A stretch of DNA of 37,274 nucleotides from a bacterium. GTDB lineage: Bacteria; Planctomycetota; Planctomycetia; Gemmatales; Gemmataceae. Location: contig JAFKFQ010000267.1 of NCBI GenBank assembly GCA_017308215.1, positions 1 through 37,274 on the forward strand. Reading direction: 5' to 3'. Position 1 is the stretch's first letter, and each line of letters begins with the position of its first letter. Below, in pieces: positions 17,273-25,016 of the stretch. The position numbers were made by a program, and so were the translations under genes. A model generated the notes under the pieces. That model saw only the letters and a list, made by a program, of their open reading frames with translations. It was not told the DNA's origin and searched no databases.

Positions 17273-18433
17273 TCAACCCCGGAGGTTCCGCACCGCACCG
17301 GTCAGCGAGGAGACCACGGCGTCCTGCTGGGCCTCGGTCATCTCGGGGTAGAGCGGCAGGCTCAGGCTCTCCCGCGCGACCCGCTCCGCGACCGGGAAGT
17401 CGCCGGGCTCGTACCCGAGGTTGCGGTACGCGGGCTGCAGGTGGACCGGGATCGGGTAGTGCAGCCCGGTTTGGATGCCGTCGTCCTCCATCCGCCTGCG
17501 GATGTCGTCCCGCCGAGGGTGCCGGACGACGAACAGGTGCCAGACGTGGTCGCGGTCGGGCGCGACCTCGGGTAGGCGGACGGGCACACCGCGGAGGACG
17601 TCCAGGTAGCGCCGGGCGAGGTGTCGCCGGCGCTCGGTCCACCGCCCCAGCTGTCGGAGTTTGACGCCGAGGATCGCCCCCTGGATGGCGTCCATGCGGT
17701 AGTTGAAGCCGAGTTCGGCGTGGTGGTAGCGGCGGGTCTGGGCGTGGTCCCGTAAGGCCCGCACGCGTGCGGCGAGGGTCGCGTCGCCGGTGACCACGAT
17801 CCCGCCCTCACCGCACGCCCCGAGGTTCTTCCCCGGGTAGAAGCTGAAGCCGGCGGCCAGCCCGAAGCTCCCGACCGGCCGACCGGAGTAGTGCGCCCCG
17901 TGGGCCTGGGCGGCGTCCTCGATCAGTGGCACCCCGGACCGGAACGCGACTTCGCGGAGCGCCCCCAGGTCGGCCGGCTGGCCGTACAGGTGAACCGGCA
18001 GGATCGCCCGCGTCCGCCGCGTGACGCGGGCGGCGGTCTCGTTCGGGTCCATCGTGCACGTGGCCGGATCGACGTCCACGAACACCGGGCGGGCCCCGCA
18101 GTAGCTGACCGCCCAGCTGGTGGCGATGAACGTCATCGGCGTCGTCAGCACCTCGTCCCCGGGGCCGACCCCGGCTGCCAGGAGGGCCAGGTGCAGTGCG
18201 GCGGTGCCGCTGCTCACGCCGACCGCGTGCGGCGAGCTGTGGGCGGCGGCGAACGCCTCTTCGAACTCGGCCACGTGCGGCCCGAGCACGTAATGCCCGC
18301 TGGCCAGCACCGCATCCACCGCGGACAGGATCTCGTCCCGCAGGGGTGCCAGTTGGGCCGACAGGTCAGCGAAGGGGACGACGGGGCCGGTGGCGGCGGG
18401 CCGCGCCGCGGCGGGGGCGGTGAGGGCGCTCAT
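17273..18433 (-). CDS. DegT-family aminotransferase, WlbC/WbpE-like
   Basis: A 386-residue PLP aminotransferase. I start it at ATG 18433 (MSALTAPAA), which overlaps the acetyltransferase stop by 4 bases; the longer open frame to 18775 lies within the acetyltransferase gene. The PLP Lys is K202 in FSFYPGKNLGACGEGG, the cofactor Asp is D173 in IEDAAQAHGA, and SSGTAALHLAL lies at 74-84. GFNYRMDAIQGAIL and the C-terminal HYPIPVHLQPAY are typical of WlbC/WbpE and QdtB-type enzymes that aminate C3. Its two upstream neighbours are the oxidoreductase and N-acetyltransferase expected for the WlbA-C-B route to a 2,3-diacetamido uronic acid. That pathway is inferred from family and order. Confidence 0.9.
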   Translation of the reverse strand: MSALTAPAAARPAATGPVVPFADLSAQLAPLRDEILSAVDAVLASGHYVLGPHVAEFEEAFAAAHSSPHAVGVSSGTAALHLALLAAGVGPGDEVLTTPMTFIATSWAVSYCGARPVFVDVDPATCTMDPNETAARVTRRTRAILPVHLYGQPADLGALREVAFRSGVPLIEDAAQAHGAHYSGRPVGSFGLAAGFSFYPGKNLGACGEGGIVVTGDATLAARVRALRDHAQTRRYHHAELGFNYRMDAIQGAILGVKLRQLGRWTERRRHLARRYLDVLRGVPVRLPEVAPDRDHVWHLFVVRHPRRDDIRRRMEDDGIQTGLHYPIPVHLQPAYRNLGYEPGDFPVAERVARESLSLPLYPEMTEAQQDAVVSSLTGAVRNLRG

Positions 18434-18957
18434 GACACCTCCTGGGACGCGCGGTCGCGGGACCGCATCCAGCGGGCCGGGCAGCCGGCCACCACCGCGC
18501 CGGGCTCGACGTCCCGGGTCACCACCGCGCCGGCCCCGACCAGCGCCCCGGCCCCGATGGTCACGCCGCAGAGGATCACCGCGCCGCTGCCGATCGACGC
18601 GCCGCGGCAGACCAGAGTCGGCACCTGCTCCCAGTCCAGCGCCGTCTGGAGCGAGCCGTCGGGGGAAGTCGCCCGCGGGTCGGGGTCGTTGGTGAACATG
18701 ACGCCGTGGCCGACGAAGACCTCGTCTTCGATCGTGACGCCGGAGCAGATGAACGTGTGGCTGGAGACCTTGCACCGGGCACCGATCGTCGCCCCGGCCT
18801 GGATCTCCACGAACGGGCCGATCCGCGTCCCGTCACCCACCCGGCACCCGTACAGGTTGGCGAACCCGTGGATGATCACGTTTTGCCCCAGCATCACCGT
18901 TGGTGCTACACGAATGAATCGTGAAATGTCGTAGTAATCGCATTGTAATTCAGACAT
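18430..18957 (-). CDS. Hexapeptide-repeat N-acetyltransferase, WlbB/WbpD-like
   Basis: A 175-residue left-handed beta-helix protein, expected to acetylate the 3-amino group of a UDP-linked amino sugar using acetyl-CoA. Repeats run from about residue 24 to 75 and 110 to 155. The active-site loop reads FVGHGVMFTNDPDPR (81-95) with His84, closely like WlbB proteins. The C-terminus has VVAGCPARWMR, typical of this acyltransferase group. The ATG at 18957 overlaps the oxidoreductase stop by 8 bases. The first 20 or so codons are unusually AT-rich for this locus. The family call is strong; the exact sugar is inferred from the neighbours. Confidence 0.9.
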   Translation of the reverse strand: MSELQCDYYDISRFIRVAPTVMLGQNVIIHGFANLYGCRVGDGTRIGPFVEIQAGATIGARCKVSSHTFICSGVTIEDEVFVGHGVMFTNDPDPRATSPDGSLQTALDWEQVPTLVCRGASIGSGAVILCGVTIGAGALVGAGAVVTRDVEPGAVVAGCPARWMRSRDRASQEVS

Positions 18958-19984
18958 ATAGATTATCCATTTGTGATAGTAAGGCCCGCCTGCCGTGGGC
19001 CCGGGTACTCCGCGTTGCCGCCTCCAGGAGTCGGACCACCCTGACCCCCATACGCCCGTCGCTTACCGGTTCGCACCGCTCGCGGACGCACTCCGCGAAG
19101 TGTGCGACCATGGACCGGAGGGCCTCCCCCGGCTCGACGTGCGGGCTCCACATGTCGCCGGTCCGGTAGCCCACGCGAAACCGCCGCAGGTCCTCGGTGG
19201 TCTCGGACACCTTGATGCCGCGGTCGTACACCTTCACCGGCTCCGACGTGTTCAGCTCGTCGAAGATGAGGCTCTTGCGCGAGCCGGTCAGGATCATCCG
19301 GCGGACCTTGACCGGGGAGAGCCAGCTCACGTGGAAGTTGGCCATCAGCCGGTCGCTGTAGTCCACGTTCACGTAGGCGATGTCCTCGATCAGCGGGTCG
19401 GCGTGGGCGCAACCCCAGCCGGAGATGCTGCGCGGTTGCAGCCCGAGGACGTAGTCCGCGATCGACAGGTCGTGTGGGGCCAGATCCCAGATCACATTGA
19501 TGTCGCTCTGGAACAGCCCCAGGTTGATGCGGTCGCTGTCGACGTAGTAGATGTCGCCCAGTTCCCCGGCTTGGACCAACTGCCTGATGCGTCGGACGGC
19601 GTTGCTGAATACGTAGGTGTGGTCGACCATCAGGACACGGCCGAGGCGGTCCGCGAGGTCCGCCAGTGCCTGCGCGTCGGCCACGTTGGCGGCCAGCGGC
19701 TTTTCGACGAGCACGTCCTTGCCGGCCTCCAGGCAGCGGCGGACGAGGGCGTAGTGCGTCGTTACCGGGGTGGCCACGGCGACCGCGTCGAGCGGGCGGT
19801 CGAGGAGTTCGTCAACCGTCTCGAGGATGGGCACCCCGGGAACCGCCGCCCCCGCCGCCGCCCTGCGGGCGGCGCTCAACTCGCAGACGCCGGCGACCGC
19901 CGTCAGGGGGCAGGCCATCAGGTTCCGAACCAGGTTCGGACCCCAGTACCCGTAGCCGATCACGCCGACCTGGAGAGATTCCAT
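18950..19984 (-). CDS. Gfo/Idh/MocA-family sugar oxidoreductase, WlbA/WbpB-like
   Basis: A 344-residue NAD(P)-dependent oxidoreductase. It begins MESLQVGVIGYGYWGPNLVRN if ATG 19984 is used, the usual first strand. ATG 19999 (MSEPN) and GTG 20056 are in frame and cannot be excluded, as none has a strong ribosome site. The cofactor motif GYGYWG is at 10-15, the EKP motif at 94-96 and the substrate-site WDLAPHD at 166-172. In the Wlb/Wbp route this enzyme oxidises C3 of UDP-N-acetylglucosaminuronate before amination and acetylation by the next two genes. The 6-dehydrogenase that would make the substrate is not in this window. Confidence 0.88.
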   Translation of the reverse strand: MESLQVGVIGYGYWGPNLVRNLMACPLTAVAGVCELSAARRAAAGAAVPGVPILETVDELLDRPLDAVAVATPVTTHYALVRRCLEAGKDVLVEKPLAANVADAQALADLADRLGRVLMVDHTYVFSNAVRRIRQLVQAGELGDIYYVDSDRINLGLFQSDINVIWDLAPHDLSIADYVLGLQPRSISGWGCAHADPLIEDIAYVNVDYSDRLMANFHVSWLSPVKVRRMILTGSRKSLIFDELNTSEPVKVYDRGIKVSETTEDLRRFRVGYRTGDMWSPHVEPGEALRSMVAHFAECVRERCEPVSDGRMGVRVVRLLEAATRSTRAHGRRALLSQMDNLYV

Positions 19985-20077
19985 GTTGGGCTCGCTCATG
20001 TGGTCTGAAATCGAATCGCGCCCGGGGCGACGTGGTGTGTCGGCTGGGGTGTTCACCGGGCGATCGAACCGGGCACG

Positions 20078-20959
20078 TCAGATGACGTCCGCGAACTCGT
20101 TCTCGACGCTCCGAAAGTACGAGGCGGAGACGACCGCGAGGCCGAGGACGAAGGTACCGGAGACGAGAAACTGGGTGAGCGGGAACGGGAGGCCCAGGCA
20201 TGCCGCCCGGAAGGCGTCGATAAGGCCCGTCATCGGGTTGGCCCAGATCAGCACGGCCAGCCACCCCGAGGCGTCCGCGGGCGGCTGCATGTACACGCTG
20301 GGCGTCGCGAGCATCCAGAACTGAACCAGGAACGGGACGACGAAGCGGACGTCCCGGTAGCGGATGTTCAGCGCCGCCAACCCGGTCCCGAACGCCAGGC
20401 CCGCGACACCGATCGCGCACGCGCCCGGCACCACAAGGGCGACCGCCGGGCCGGGCCACACCCCGTACCACGACATGAGCAGGGCCAGGACCGCAGACGC
20501 GACCGCGAAGTCGACCGCCGCCACGCCGACGGCGGCAAGGGGGATTGTCAGCCGCGGGAAGTAAATCTTGCTCACCAGCCGCTCGGACTGCACGACGCTG
20601 TTGGACGCGGAAGTGACCGCCGCGGCGAAGAACATCCACGGGAGCACCCCCGTAAGCGCGAAGAGCGGGTACGGGACCCCGGCCGACGGGAGGCCGGCTA
20701 GCCGGCCGAAAAAAATGGTCAGGGCCGCCACCATCAGCACGGGTTGCAGTACCGCCCACGCGATCCCCAGGGCCGTTTGACGGTACCGGACCTTGACGTC
20801 GCGCCAGACGAGAATGAGGAGCAGTTCGCGGTAGCGCCAGAGTTCGCGGAGGTTTGGCAGGTGCCAGCCCTGTGGCGGCCGGATCCGGGTCATCAGCGGG
20901 CCGTCAGCGGATTGGGTCGAGCCGAACCCCACGACGTGCCGTGTCGATCGTCCAATCAT
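20078..20959 (-). CDS. wzm: ABC-2 type polysaccharide export permease (Wzm-like)
   Basis: A 293-residue integral membrane protein with about six hydrophobic helices after an N-terminal cytosolic stretch. The segment LRELWRYRELLLILVWRDVKVRYRQTALG (split as two runs around the helix start) is the conserved entry of ABC-2 polysaccharide and polyol-phosphate exporters. Later helices hold NIRYRDVRFVVPF and NPMTGLIDAFR, also typical. It should form the membrane channel for the Wzt-like ATPase at 10934-12235. I start it at ATG 20959, preceded by AGAGAA about 8 bases upstream in an AT-rich stretch; the frame stays open to 21028. It is 105 bases from the priming transferase gene, the widest gap inside the operon. 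Confidence 0.9.
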   Translation of the reverse strand: MIGRSTRHVVGFGSTQSADGPLMTRIRPPQGWHLPNLRELWRYRELLLILVWRDVKVRYRQTALGIAWAVLQPVLMVAALTIFFGRLAGLPSAGVPYPLFALTGVLPWMFFAAAVTSASNSVVQSERLVSKIYFPRLTIPLAAVGVAAVDFAVASAVLALLMSWYGVWPGPAVALVVPGACAIGVAGLAFGTGLAALNIRYRDVRFVVPFLVQFWMLATPSVYMQPPADASGWLAVLIWANPMTGLIDAFRAACLGLPFPLTQFLVSGTFVLGLAVVSASYFRSVENEFADVI

Positions 20960-21064
20960 TAATTTCTCTGGTATTGTGGTATGATCTGGGCCGGCGAGGC
21001 CGCCGATGGCGGTCGGCGCGAGGGCCACAACCGGGCTCGGCCGGTCAGGCCCCTGGGGGCTCGG

Positions 21065-21820
21065 TCAGGGGTACAGGCCCGTGGGCGCGTCGACTCGGTC
21101 GACTTCGATCACGTCCGGGCCGGGTATGCGGAGGATCACGCGCGACACGGCGAACGGAATGCCGATGAGCGTTGTGGCGGTCGTGAGCAACAACCGGAGA
21201 TCGAGCCAGACCCCCAGGTTCGCGGCGTAGTGGACGTCGTAGCGGAGCTTCCGGCGCACGGAGTCAATACTGGAGTCTGGCGGGAGGTTGAGCTGGGCCA
21301 GGCCGGTCAGCCCCGGAGGCACGGTCAGCCGGACCGAATACCAGGGGATCAGCGATTCGAATTGGGCGACGATCTCCGGGCGTTCCGGGCGCGGGCCGAC
21401 GAGGCTCATGTCGCCGCGGAGCACGTTCCAGAGTTGCGGCAACTCGTCCAGGTGCGTGCGGCGGAGCAGGCGGCCGAAGCGGATTTGTCGGGGATCATCG
21501 GGCGTGGCCCAGCGTGGACCGGAGCCGGCCTCACAGTTGTGGGTCATTGTTCGTATCTTATACATGGTAAATAGTCGTCCATTAAGACCGAGCCTTGTCT
21601 GGGAGTAAATCGCCGGTCCACGCGACGCCACCTTCACCAGTACCATCGCGACGGCGATGACCGGGGCCGTGGCCACCAACAAGAACGCGGCCAGGATACG
21701 GTCCCCGACGCGCTTCCAGCGCGGCAGGAAGCCTGAGATCGCGCTGCCCGTGGGCGGCCGCTGTGCCACTGGGGTGACGACCAGATCCTGGGACCCGACT
21801 AGGACGGTGGTGTCCAGCAT
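21065..21820 (-). CDS. Undecaprenyl-phosphate sugar-phosphate transferase (priming enzyme, PglC/WcaJ C-domain type)
   Basis: A 251-residue monotopic membrane enzyme that should put the first sugar-phosphate on undecaprenyl phosphate and so start each repeat unit. It has a single N-terminal membrane segment (about 42-65) and the conserved bacterial sugar-transferase core: MYKIRTM (86-92), [20 protein letters not shown] (120-139), VGPRPERPE and [10 protein letters not shown]. Asp-Glu of LDEL is the catalytic dyad of the family. It lacks the four-helix and CoA-binding-like N-terminal part of full-length WcaJ. The ATG at 21820 (MLDTTVLVG) fits best; the open frame upstream overlaps the kinase gene. 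Around MYKIRTM the codons become AT-rich. Confidence 0.93.
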   Translation of the reverse strand: MLDTTVLVGSQDLVVTPVAQRPPTGSAISGFLPRWKRVGDRILAAFLLVATAPVIAVAMVLVKVASRGPAIYSQTRLGLNGRLFTMYKIRTMTHNCEAGSGPRWATPDDPRQIRFGRLLRRTHLDELPQLWNVLRGDMSLVGPRPERPEIVAQFESLIPWYSVRLTVPPGLTGLAQLNLPPDSSIDSVRRKLRYDVHYAANLGVWLDLRLLLTTATTLIGIPFAVSRVILRIPGPDVIEVDRVDAPTGLYP

Positions 21821-21863
21821 GGAGTCAAACTCGTGCGGACAGGGCGAGAAGGGCGAGGCTCTT

Positions 21864-24035
21864 CTACCTGACGTTGCGGGGGGCGCGCTCGCCGCTGAAC
21901 ACCACGCCCAGCACGCGGGCATTCACCGAAGCCAGCCGGTCGTAGTTCGCGAGCACTTCCCGAAGCCGGCTGACGTCCCGGAGCACCGACAACAGTACCC
22001 CGTCCGCAGCCCGGCTGAGGATGAGGGTTTCCGACGCGAGCCGCACGGAGGCGGTGTCCACGACGATGACGTCGTACTGCGGCCGCAGGTTGTCGAGCAG
22101 TTCCGGGATCCGCCCGGCGGGCATTCCCGCGAGTGAGTCCGGACCGCTGCCGCCAGAGGGGATCACGTTCAGGCCCGGCACCGGGCCCGGTCGGGCCACG
22201 CCGGCCAAGTCGGCCTCGCCGCCCAGCAGACTGACCAGACCGGGGTGCGAGGGGACCCCGAACAAGGCGTGCAACCGCGGTGTGCGGACGTCGGACTCGA
22301 TCAGTAACGTCCGCCGGCCGCTCAGGGCCAGCCGTACTGCGAGGTGCGCGGCCAGCACCGTCTTCCCCTCGCCGGGCTCGGCGCTGGTGACCGCCAGGAC
22401 GAACCCGCCGGAACAGGGCAGGTTCGGCAGGATCATCTCGCGTGCGATGTCGAGGGCGTTGCTCAACTGGCGGAACTCGGCCCGCGAGCGGCCCAACCGA
22501 GGCGCGCCGAACGTCTGTAGCACGTGCTCGCGGACGGCAGGGACTGCCCCCAGTACCCGAAGGTGGCAGGCCGCCAGGTCGGCCGGGCCGTTGACCCGGC
22601 CCCCGCGGAGGTCGAGCCAGCCGAGCAGTACGACGACGGCCACGGCCCCGATGAGCGGCACGACCGCCATTCTGACGTACTGCCGCCACGGTGGCGTTTC
22701 GGCGATGGCGGACGGCTCCAGCAAGCGGGCCCGCGGCGGCGCATTCTGCTCGACCTGGAGAGCGCGGATGCGGCTGTCAATGAACTGGGCCTGCTCCTCC
22801 TCCCGGGCGATGGTCTTTTGGAGCGTCTCGATTTCGCCCAACCCGCGTGCCAGCCTGGCGGACGCCTGCTCCTGATCAAGAACCTCCGACTCGAGCTGCG
22901 GAAGGGACTGCCGCGCCGCGGCACGGATTTGCCGCCGCAGGGCTTGCTCCTGTGCCTGTTGGCGGCTGGCACTGGACTTGACCCGCGCCTCGGCGACGGG
23001 CTGGAGTTCCCGCCGCCTGTCGGCGATCGCGTTGCGCGTTTGGGCGAGCGCTGTCGTCAACGCCTGGTACGTCGGTGTGGACTCGAAGTTGCGCAGGTAC
23101 AAGTGGTGGTCGGCGAGCTTGCTTTCGAGCGCGGCGGCCTCCTGCCGGCGTGCGGCGGCCACGTCGTCCGCCGCCATCACTCGGTCGGTCATCTCCGCGA
23201 CCAAGTCGGGGTCAGGTGGGGCCGGGGCCACCAGCCGTTCGTCGGCGAACTCGAGTTGCCGGATCGACGCCCGGACGTAACTCAACTCCCACGTCAGGGC
23301 GGCGATGCGGGTGCGACCCTGTTCGAACTGCTGGCGAAGGGCAGACGGGTCTCTGACCCCCAGCGCCTCGGCCCGCGAGGCCAGGAGGCGCCGTTGTTCG
23401 GCCAGCTTGGCCCCGTGACTCGCGGCCAGGTCGGCCAGTTGCTTCATGCGGGTGTCGTACTCGTCCCGGTCCCTGTTGAGAACCTCCCGGACGTAGGTGT
23501 CACGAACGGCGTCCAGGATGACGACCATCTCCTCGGGGCTCGCCTCCTTGAGCTTGATCTGAAGGATCTCGGGTGCCACGACGAAGTCCGCCGTGATCCG
23601 GGACGCGAGCCAGTCCACAGGCTCCGGTTCGCCCCGCAACAACTCGAGGTTCCGGGGCGCGAGTTCTTGGGCCGCGCGCTCCAGTACGAACCGGCTCTTG
23701 ACCATCGCCACCTGGGTGCGCTGGAAGTTGACGCTGTCGCGTCGTGTATCCGCATCCCCGTACAGGATGGCCGGTCGGACCGGGGGGACGTGCACCAGCG
23801 TGCGGGCGACGTAGGCGGGCGGCACCCGGGCCGACACCGCCAGGCCGACCACCGCGGCCACGGCCAGTGCCAGCGGCACCGCGACGTGCCACTTGCGGCG
23901 CAACGCGTGGGCCAGCGCGTCGGATGAGATCGTCAGGGAATCGTCCGCCGCGGGGGCGCGAGCGGCGGCGACCTCCGACGGATTCGGCGTCCATATCTGC
24001 ACCGGTTCGGCCCGGGTGCCCGAGTCACCATTCAT
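21864..24035 (-). CDS. Polysaccharide chain-length determinant fused to BY-kinase-like ATPase (GumC/Wzc type), no Tyr tail
   Basis: A 723-residue inner-membrane protein. Helix 1 lies at about 51-69 and helix 2 near 460-480; between them is a long periplasmic, largely coiled-coil domain rich in Ala, Gln, Glu and Arg. Residues 550-723 form a BY-kinase domain with Walker A SAEPGEGKT (551-559), Walker A' LLIESDVR and Walker B YDVIVVDTAS (about 654-663). Known relatives set chain length and help the periplasmic passage of Wzy-made polymers. The first acid of Walker A' is Glu rather than Asp. The protein ends at ERAPRNVR without the usual Tyr cluster, so autophosphorylation on a tail is unlikely. 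I start it at ATG 24035; the frame extends upstream to 24101. It is the first gene after the predicted promoter. Confidence 0.9.
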   Translation of the reverse strand: MNGDSGTRAEPVQIWTPNPSEVAAARAPAADDSLTISSDALAHALRRKWHVAVPLALAVAAVVGLAVSARVPPAYVARTLVHVPPVRPAILYGDADTRRDSVNFQRTQVAMVKSRFVLERAAQELAPRNLELLRGEPEPVDWLASRITADFVVAPEILQIKLKEASPEEMVVILDAVRDTYVREVLNRDRDEYDTRMKQLADLAASHGAKLAEQRRLLASRAEALGVRDPSALRQQFEQGRTRIAALTWELSYVRASIRQLEFADERLVAPAPPDPDLVAEMTDRVMAADDVAAARRQEAAALESKLADHHLYLRNFESTPTYQALTTALAQTRNAIADRRRELQPVAEARVKSSASRQQAQEQALRRQIRAAARQSLPQLESEVLDQEQASARLARGLGEIETLQKTIAREEEQAQFIDSRIRALQVEQNAPPRARLLEPSAIAETPPWRQYVRMAVVPLIGAVAVVVLLGWLDLRGGRVNGPADLAACHLRVLGAVPAVREHVLQTFGAPRLGRSRAEFRQLSNALDIAREMILPNLPCSGGFVLAVTSAEPGEGKTVLAAHLAVRLALSGRRTLLIESDVRTPRLHALFGVPSHPGLVSLLGGEADLAGVARPGPVPGLNVIPSGGSGPDSLAGMPAGRIPELLDNLRPQYDVIVVDTASVRLASETLILSRAADGVLLSVLRDVSRLREVLANYDRLASVNARVLGVVFSGERAPRNVR

Positions 24036-24207
24036 GAGAGAGCTACTGATAAGCAAGAGGTGTAAGCGCAGACTCCGGGCCCGTGGGTGACAGACACCCA
24101 TTCTTCAGAAATGACAGGCCAATCGGTGTGCGTCGGTATGGGCGACGGCCACACGGCCCGAGGCCTGCCATCCGCTCCGAGAGGGGCGAAGGTGGCAAAA
24201 GGCCGGT

Positions 24208-24243
24208 ACATCGGGGTCATGGAAAGACGGTGACCCGGTATGT
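24208..24243. repeat. Inverted repeat at the start of the predicted operon transcript
   Basis: ACAT-2-GGGTCA and TGACCC-3-ATGT face each other across an 11-base loop. If transcription starts near 24244, as the -24/-12 match predicts, this hairpin would form the very 5' end of the operon mRNA. It could stabilise the message or bind a regulator. It lies about 170-210 bases before the first start codon. Confidence 0.45.
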
Positions 24244-24255
24244 GGGTCGAATAAG

Positions 24256-24270
24256 GCAATGGATATGCCA
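24256..24270 (-). promoter_or_regulatory. Candidate sigma-54 (-24/-12) promoter of the polysaccharide operon
   Basis: On the minus strand this site reads CTGGCATATCCATTGCC, counting one flanking base on each side. Against the consensus TGGCACG-N4-TTGC it matches 9 of 11 defined positions, with the invariant GG and GC separated by exactly 10 bases. It points at the first gene of the operon, predicting a start near 24244 and a leader of about 209 bases. A sigma-54 activator is encoded at 35291-36715 in this same window. One match can occur by chance, so confidence is moderate. Confidence 0.5.
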
Positions 24271-24410
24271 GACGGCGGGGGAAAAGTTCTCGCCCGCCGC
24301 AAAGGCCATGGGCACAGCCGGTTAACGCCAGTACCCTCGACAGGATTTGGATTAGCAGCCAGACCGATACCGGGCGCGGGTTCTGAACAGAGACACTTTC
24401 GGGTGCAGAA

Positions 24411-24445
24411 TGTCCAGGGATCTGTCCAGACCTGTCATCGATGAC
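24411..24445. promoter_or_regulatory. Palindrome and direct repeats, candidate activator sites
   Basis: Two TGTCCAG copies start at 24411 and 24423, 12 bases apart. A perfect 12-base palindrome, GTCATCGATGAC, lies at 24434-24445. Its centre is about 195 bases upstream of the predicted sigma-54 start, a usual distance for binding sites of enhancer-binding proteins. The sequence support is only symmetry and position. Confidence 0.35.
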
Positions 24446-24477
24446 GATTTGCCAGGGACAAAATGCCACTCCAGGAA

Positions 24478-24588
24478 CTAGTGGGCCGACCGGGCTGGAT
24501 TGACGGGTACAGAGATGACGGTTCTGATGCGCCCAATTGATCTTGTGGAAAGCAAGAGCCCGTCAATCCAGCCCGGCCGGCCCACTAG
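24478..24588. mobile_element. 111-base element with 30-base inverted ends, MITE-like
   Basis: The arms 24478-24507 and 24559-24588 are inverted repeats with 29 of 30 positions matching, around a 51-base centre with no coding sense. Each arm begins CTAG at its outer end. If the TA inside CTAG is the duplicated target, the element is GTGGGCC...GGCCCAC flanked by TA on both sides, as expected for small elements moved by IS630/Tc1-type transposases. Two broken IS630 genes occur in the window, though their own ends were not matched to this repeat. A long stem-loop with a regulatory role is the alternative. Confidence 0.5.
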
Positions 24589-24955
24589 CTCGGGCACTCG
24601 TTCAAGACCATCCTCAAGACCCTGCGGAGCCCCGAGCTGGTCCGTCGGTCCGGGCTGCCCCGGTGTTCGGCCCATTCCGCGAGGTCGTTGATTCCATCCT
24701 CGCCGCCGGTGAGTCGGCCCCGCGGAAGCAGCTGCACACCGCCCAGCAGGTCTACCGGCGGCTGATAACCGAGTACGGGTACACCGGCGGGTACGACCAG
24801 GTCCGCTCGACCACCGATCGCGCGGACCGAGGTGGTCCTGCACGGCCTGGTCGAAGCGTTCGCGTTGTTCGGGTGCGTGCCGGGTGAGTTATGGTGGGAC
24901 AACCCGGCCACGGTCGCTGGGCACGGATGCGCGGTGCCGGCCGCACGGACGGCCA
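24589..24955 (+). pseudogene. Broken IS21-family transposase (IstA) remnant
   Basis: Three pieces of an IstA-like protein occur in different frames. First is KTILKTLRSPELV, like the end of the N-terminal HTH region. From about 24660 comes REVVDSILAAGESAPRKQ, then HTAQQVYRRLITEYGYTGGY, the typical IstA stretch before the catalytic domain. From about 24829 comes EVVLHGLVEAFALFGCVPGE followed by LWWDNPATVA, which matches the second catalytic Asp region (DN). About 100 residues expected between the last two pieces are missing. At least two frameshifts and one deletion make it non-functional. No IstB partner is seen. It lies between the operon control region and the response-regulator gene. Confidence 0.75.
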
Positions 24956-25016
24956 ATTGTTGATCTGTGGGGTGCCGTCGCCTGCCTGACCCGAGACGGG
25001 CGCGGGTCCGCGGCCG

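Larger units (their letters stand above)
24036..24477. other. Gene-free control region upstream of the polysaccharide operon
   Basis: No convincing gene lies in these 442 bases; the short open frames have no protein character. GC content is visibly lower than in the coding DNA. It contains the sigma-54 promoter match, an inverted repeat, a palindrome and short direct repeats, listed separately. Confidence 0.7.

Noticed and set aside
20040..20056. GTG at 20056 as the true start of the WlbA-like gene
   Set aside because: It adds 24 residues without similarity to the family N-terminus and has no ribosome site, though it cannot be fully excluded.
24032..24469. Open frame of 145 codons on the minus strand in the operon control region
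   Set aside because: It has no recognisable domain or ribosome site, and its composition is unlike the neighbouring proteins. It also covers the promoter match and repeats.
24988..25008. Hairpin GACCCG/CGGGTC just after the response-regulator stop as a terminator
   Set aside because: The stem is only 6 bases and no T-run follows on the minus strand.
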